Shown here: one piece after another, positions 14,737-16,218 of the stretch
How the letters are laid out: every line of letters starts with the position of its first letter
How positions within the stretch are numbered: position 1 is the first letter of the stretch
Assembly: GCA_021805275.1 (NCBI GenBank)
Contig: JAJZFQ010000070.1
Span: 1 to 16,218, forward strand
From: Pseudomonadota bacterium
GTDB taxonomy: Bacteria; Pseudomonadota; Gammaproteobacteria; Steroidobacterales; Steroidobacteraceae
Direction of reading: 5' to 3'
DNA length: 16,218 bases
The notes under the pieces: model-generated
The model's input: only the letters and a program-made list of their open reading frames with translations
Told to the model about the DNA's origin: nothing
Database searches by the model: none
Position numbers and translations under genes: made by a program

Positions 14737-15402
14737 ATGCGGACAGTGCAATCGCGCGCGGCGCCCTGGATGGGCGCGGGACTGCTCGGGAGCATCGCAC
14801 TCGCCACCGCGGCGCTCGTGTGGCTCGGGGCAGGTCAGCGTGGCACGGTAACGGCGCTGCAGCTGACCGCGCGCTGGGCCTACGCGTTTTTCTGGCCGGC
14901 CTACGCCGGCGGGGCGCTCTCGAGCCTGTTCGGCGCCCGCTTCCAACCGCTCGCCCGGCGCGCCCGCGTGCTGGGGCTCGCCTTCGCCGCCGCCATGCTC
15001 GGGCACATCACGATGATCGTGCGCCTGTACGCCATCTCGGCGCGCGAGCCGATTCCGCTCACCTCGGCGATCTATTTCGGCGTCGGCCTGCTCTTCGCCT
15101 ACACGCTCGCGCTGTTCTCGATCCCGGCGCTCGCCGCGCGGCTCTCCCCCCGGGCGCGGCAGTGGCTCTTCACGTTCGGCCTGGAATACATTGCGCTCGC
15201 GTTTCTCAGGGATTTTCTGCACGACCCGTTCGCACGTGGCGTCGATCACCTCATCGGCTACCTGCCGTTCATCGCACTCGGAGTCCTCGCTCTGCTGCTG
15301 CGTCTCATCGTCTACGGCAAGGGACTGCGCGGCGCGTTGGCGCGCCGGCGCGCCGGCCGGATGGCGGCAGCGCCGGTGGTGATGCCACAGTCGCGACGCT
15401 GA
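14737..15402 (+). CDS. Six-helix inner-membrane protein, possibly ferric-reductase-like
   Basis: 221 residues with about six hydrophobic helices (near 12-32, 47-66, 77-100, 111-131, 143-162, 170-193) and a basic C-terminal tail (LARRRAGRMA), which suggests a cytoplasmic end. The start ATG follows a G-rich stretch (GTGGCGGG) that can serve as ribosome site. The third helix carries a histidine (H90, in AAAMLGHITMIVRLYAI) and another lies at the head of the last helix (H171, in GVDHLIGYLPFIALG). The arrangement recalls ferric-reductase-like transmembrane domains, where membrane histidines bind haem, but two visible histidines are too few for confidence and no flavin/NAD domain is attached. It lies 79 bases after the GGDEF-EAL gene on the same strand and may be cotranscribed. 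Function unknown. Confidence 0.75.
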   Translation: MRTVQSRAAPWMGAGLLGSIALATAALVWLGAGQRGTVTALQLTARWAYAFFWPAYAGGALSSLFGARFQPLARRARVLGLAFAAAMLGHITMIVRLYAISAREPIPLTSAIYFGVGLLFAYTLALFSIPALAARLSPRARQWLFTFGLEYIALAFLRDFLHDPFARGVDHLIGYLPFIALGVLALLLRLIVYGKGLRGALARRRAGRMAAAPVVMPQSRR

Positions 15403-15403
15403 G

Positions 15404-15421
15404 GCGCCCCACCCCGGGCGC
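15404..15421 (+). terminator. GC-rich hairpin directly after the membrane-protein stop
   Basis: GCGCCC-CACCCC-GGGCGC gives a perfect six-pair GC stem with a six-base loop, starting two bases after the TGA. No T-tract follows, so it is a T-less terminator or 3'-end stabilising hairpin candidate. Position directly after a stop and before a long non-coding gap supports the call. Confidence 0.4.
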
Positions 15422-15474
15422 AGTCCGGCTCGACCCGGCGCGACACAAATACGCATGATCGGCTGCATGGCGCG

Positions 15475-15486
15475 TGACAATTGTCA
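15475..15486. promoter_or_regulatory. 12-bp perfect palindrome upstream of the CelD-like gene, candidate operator
   Basis: TGACAATTGTCA is perfectly palindromic, and the half-site TGACAAT recurs at 15582-15588, 48 bases before the start codon. It lies 144 bases before that start in an AT-richer stretch that probably contains the promoter. The half-sites TGACAA/TTGTCA are those I recall for the E. coli CusR copper box, which has two extra bases in the centre, so this is a resemblance and not an identification. Confidence 0.4.
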
Positions 15487-15547
15487 GACGCAGCGCGTAA
15501 CGAGTTGATATGTCAGGGACTTGATCGGCAAGCGCCTGTGAAGTCAA

Positions 15548-15560
15548 TATAACTTATAAC
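15548..15560 (+). promoter_or_regulatory. Possible -10 region for the CelD-like gene
   Basis: Two TATAAC hexamers (15548-15553 and 15555-15560) stand out in an AT-rich patch within GC-rich DNA, 70-82 bases before the start codon. A TTGATC at 15521-15526 could be a -35, but its spacing to the first TATAAC is 21 bases, longer than normal. The AT-rich island is clear; the exact promoter is not. Confidence 0.3.
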
Positions 15561-15629
15561 AGCCACGATCCAATTCATTTCTGACAATAGCCAGCGCGGC
15601 TCGCTGCGGCCGGGCGCAGTATTTGAGTC

Positions 15630-16218
15630 ATGAGTTTCCGCAATCGCGCCGCTTTGCGCAGTGAGACGATTGCCGCGCGGCCGCCCGTCGCGCAGGCGGG
15701 AGCGTCGCTCTCGGTGCGCACCTGGGGGGAGCTCGAGTTCACCGCCGGACGGGCCGAGTGGCAGGGGCTGCTGGGGCGCTCCTCGGCGAATGCGCTGTTC
15801 ATGTCCTGGGCGTGGCAGTGGCGGTGGTGGCAGCTGCATCGCGCCGCGCTCGGCGCCGAGCTGAATCTGCTCGCCGCTTACGCCCCCGATGGCCGTCTGG
15901 TTGGGCTCGCGCCGCTGTTTCGCCATACCGCCCGGCATCGCCTGGGGCTGCGCGCCAAGCGGTTGGAATTTCTCGGCACGGCGTTCCGCGACGCAGGACG
16001 CACGACGTTCTCCGAATACCTGGACCTGATCGTCGATCGCAGCTGCGAGGAGGCGGTGCTGGCGGCCTTTGCCGCGCACCTGGGAGAGGACCCGTGTTGG
16101 AGCGACCTGGTGCTCGCGAACACGCGCACCGCGGGGCTCGCCGCCCGGCTGGCGCAGAGTGCGTTCGGGGGCCACTGCTATCTGCGCCGCCAGGATGAAC
16201 TGATGGCCTATGTGCTGC
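15630..16218 (+). CDS. CelD-like GNAT / FemAB-type acyltransferase, N-terminal part (runs off window)
   Basis: An open frame of 196 codons from ATG 15630 that reaches the window end without a stop, so the gene is cut by the window edge. It opens MSFRNRAALRSETIAARPPV, and the next recognisable element, LFMSWAWQWRWWQLH, matches the tryptophan-rich 'hit-and-stay' segment near the N-terminus of CelD/BcsL-like GNAT proteins. ELNLLAAYAPDGRLVGLAPLF follows (the strand, turn, strand usual before the acceptor site), then LEFLGTAFRDAGRTTFSEYLDLIV. Family members are cytoplasmic and are usually encoded near exopolysaccharide or cellulose genes; the exact substrate is unknown. The C-terminal acetyl-CoA-binding half is outside the window. 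No strong Shine-Dalgarno is seen before the ATG. No contradicting better frame exists on the opposite strand. Confidence 0.8.
   Translation, partial: MSFRNRAALRSETIAARPPVAQAGASLSVRTWGELEFTAGRAEWQGLLGRSSANALFMSWAWQWRWWQLHRAALGAELNLLAAYAPDGRLVGLAPLFRHTARHRLGLRAKRLEFLGTAFRDAGRTTFSEYLDLIVDRSCEEAVLAAFAAHLGEDPCWSDLVLANTRTAGLAARLAQSAFGGHCYLRRQDELMAYVL

Noticed and set aside
14404..15480. 358-residue minus-strand frame over the EAL end and membrane-protein gene
   Set aside because: Low-complexity arginine/glutamate text without domains; it covers two plus-strand genes with clear catalytic or membrane patterns.
15513..16175. 220-residue minus-strand frame at the right edge
   Set aside because: Opposite the open frame with the CelD-like tryptophan motif; its own translation is Arg/Gly/Gln-rich with no motif and it reads through the promoter-like AT-rich island.

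Overview
The window is high-GC bacterial DNA, most likely from a gammaproteobacterium. That rests on gene content: a TonB-dependent receptor with an N-terminal STN signalling domain, a FecI/FecR-type sigma/anti-sigma pair, an OmpR/EnvZ-type two-component pair and a multidomain GGDEF-EAL protein. A Xanthomonadales/Nevskiales-like or Steroidobacteraceae-like lineage would fit, but I could not search a database and no marker gene fixes the taxon. No rRNA, tRNA or CRISPR array was seen.

Layout. Positions 1-969 hold no intact gene. They contain a cluster of short repeats resembling an IS21-family end, protein-like minus-strand reading frames broken across frames, and the leader of the first real gene. 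Positions 970-6237 (+) encode an STN-TonB-dependent receptor, then, after a 427-base gap, an ECF sigma factor overlapping a FecR-like anti-sigma factor (ATGA overlap). Positions 6542-8652 (+) encode a response regulator and a sensor histidine kinase sharing one base. Convergent to them, 8692-10633 (-) carries two exported proteins: a YncE-like beta-propeller and an unrecognised protein built of two tandem copies of one PAS/Cache-like domain. A direct-repeat array upstream of this pair (10713-10756) looks like a response-regulator operator. A small lipoprotein gene follows at 11032-11421 (-).

From 11745 the DNA appears more GC-rich at third codon positions. It encodes a large GAF-PAS-PAS-GGDEF-EAL c-di-GMP protein, a six-helix membrane protein, and the start of a CelD-like GNAT/FemAB protein that runs off the end.

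How the genes may work together (inference): the receptor, sigma factor and FecR form a cell-surface signalling unit in which substrate binding outside the cell releases a sigma factor inside. The two-component system is a second envelope sensor. The propeller and double-repeat protein would be its envelope effectors or co-sensors. E. coli offers a loose parallel, with a TonB-dependent receptor (YncD) encoded next to the propeller YncE. The c-di-GMP protein and the CelD-like protein look like a separate neighbourhood, perhaps linked to exopolysaccharide.
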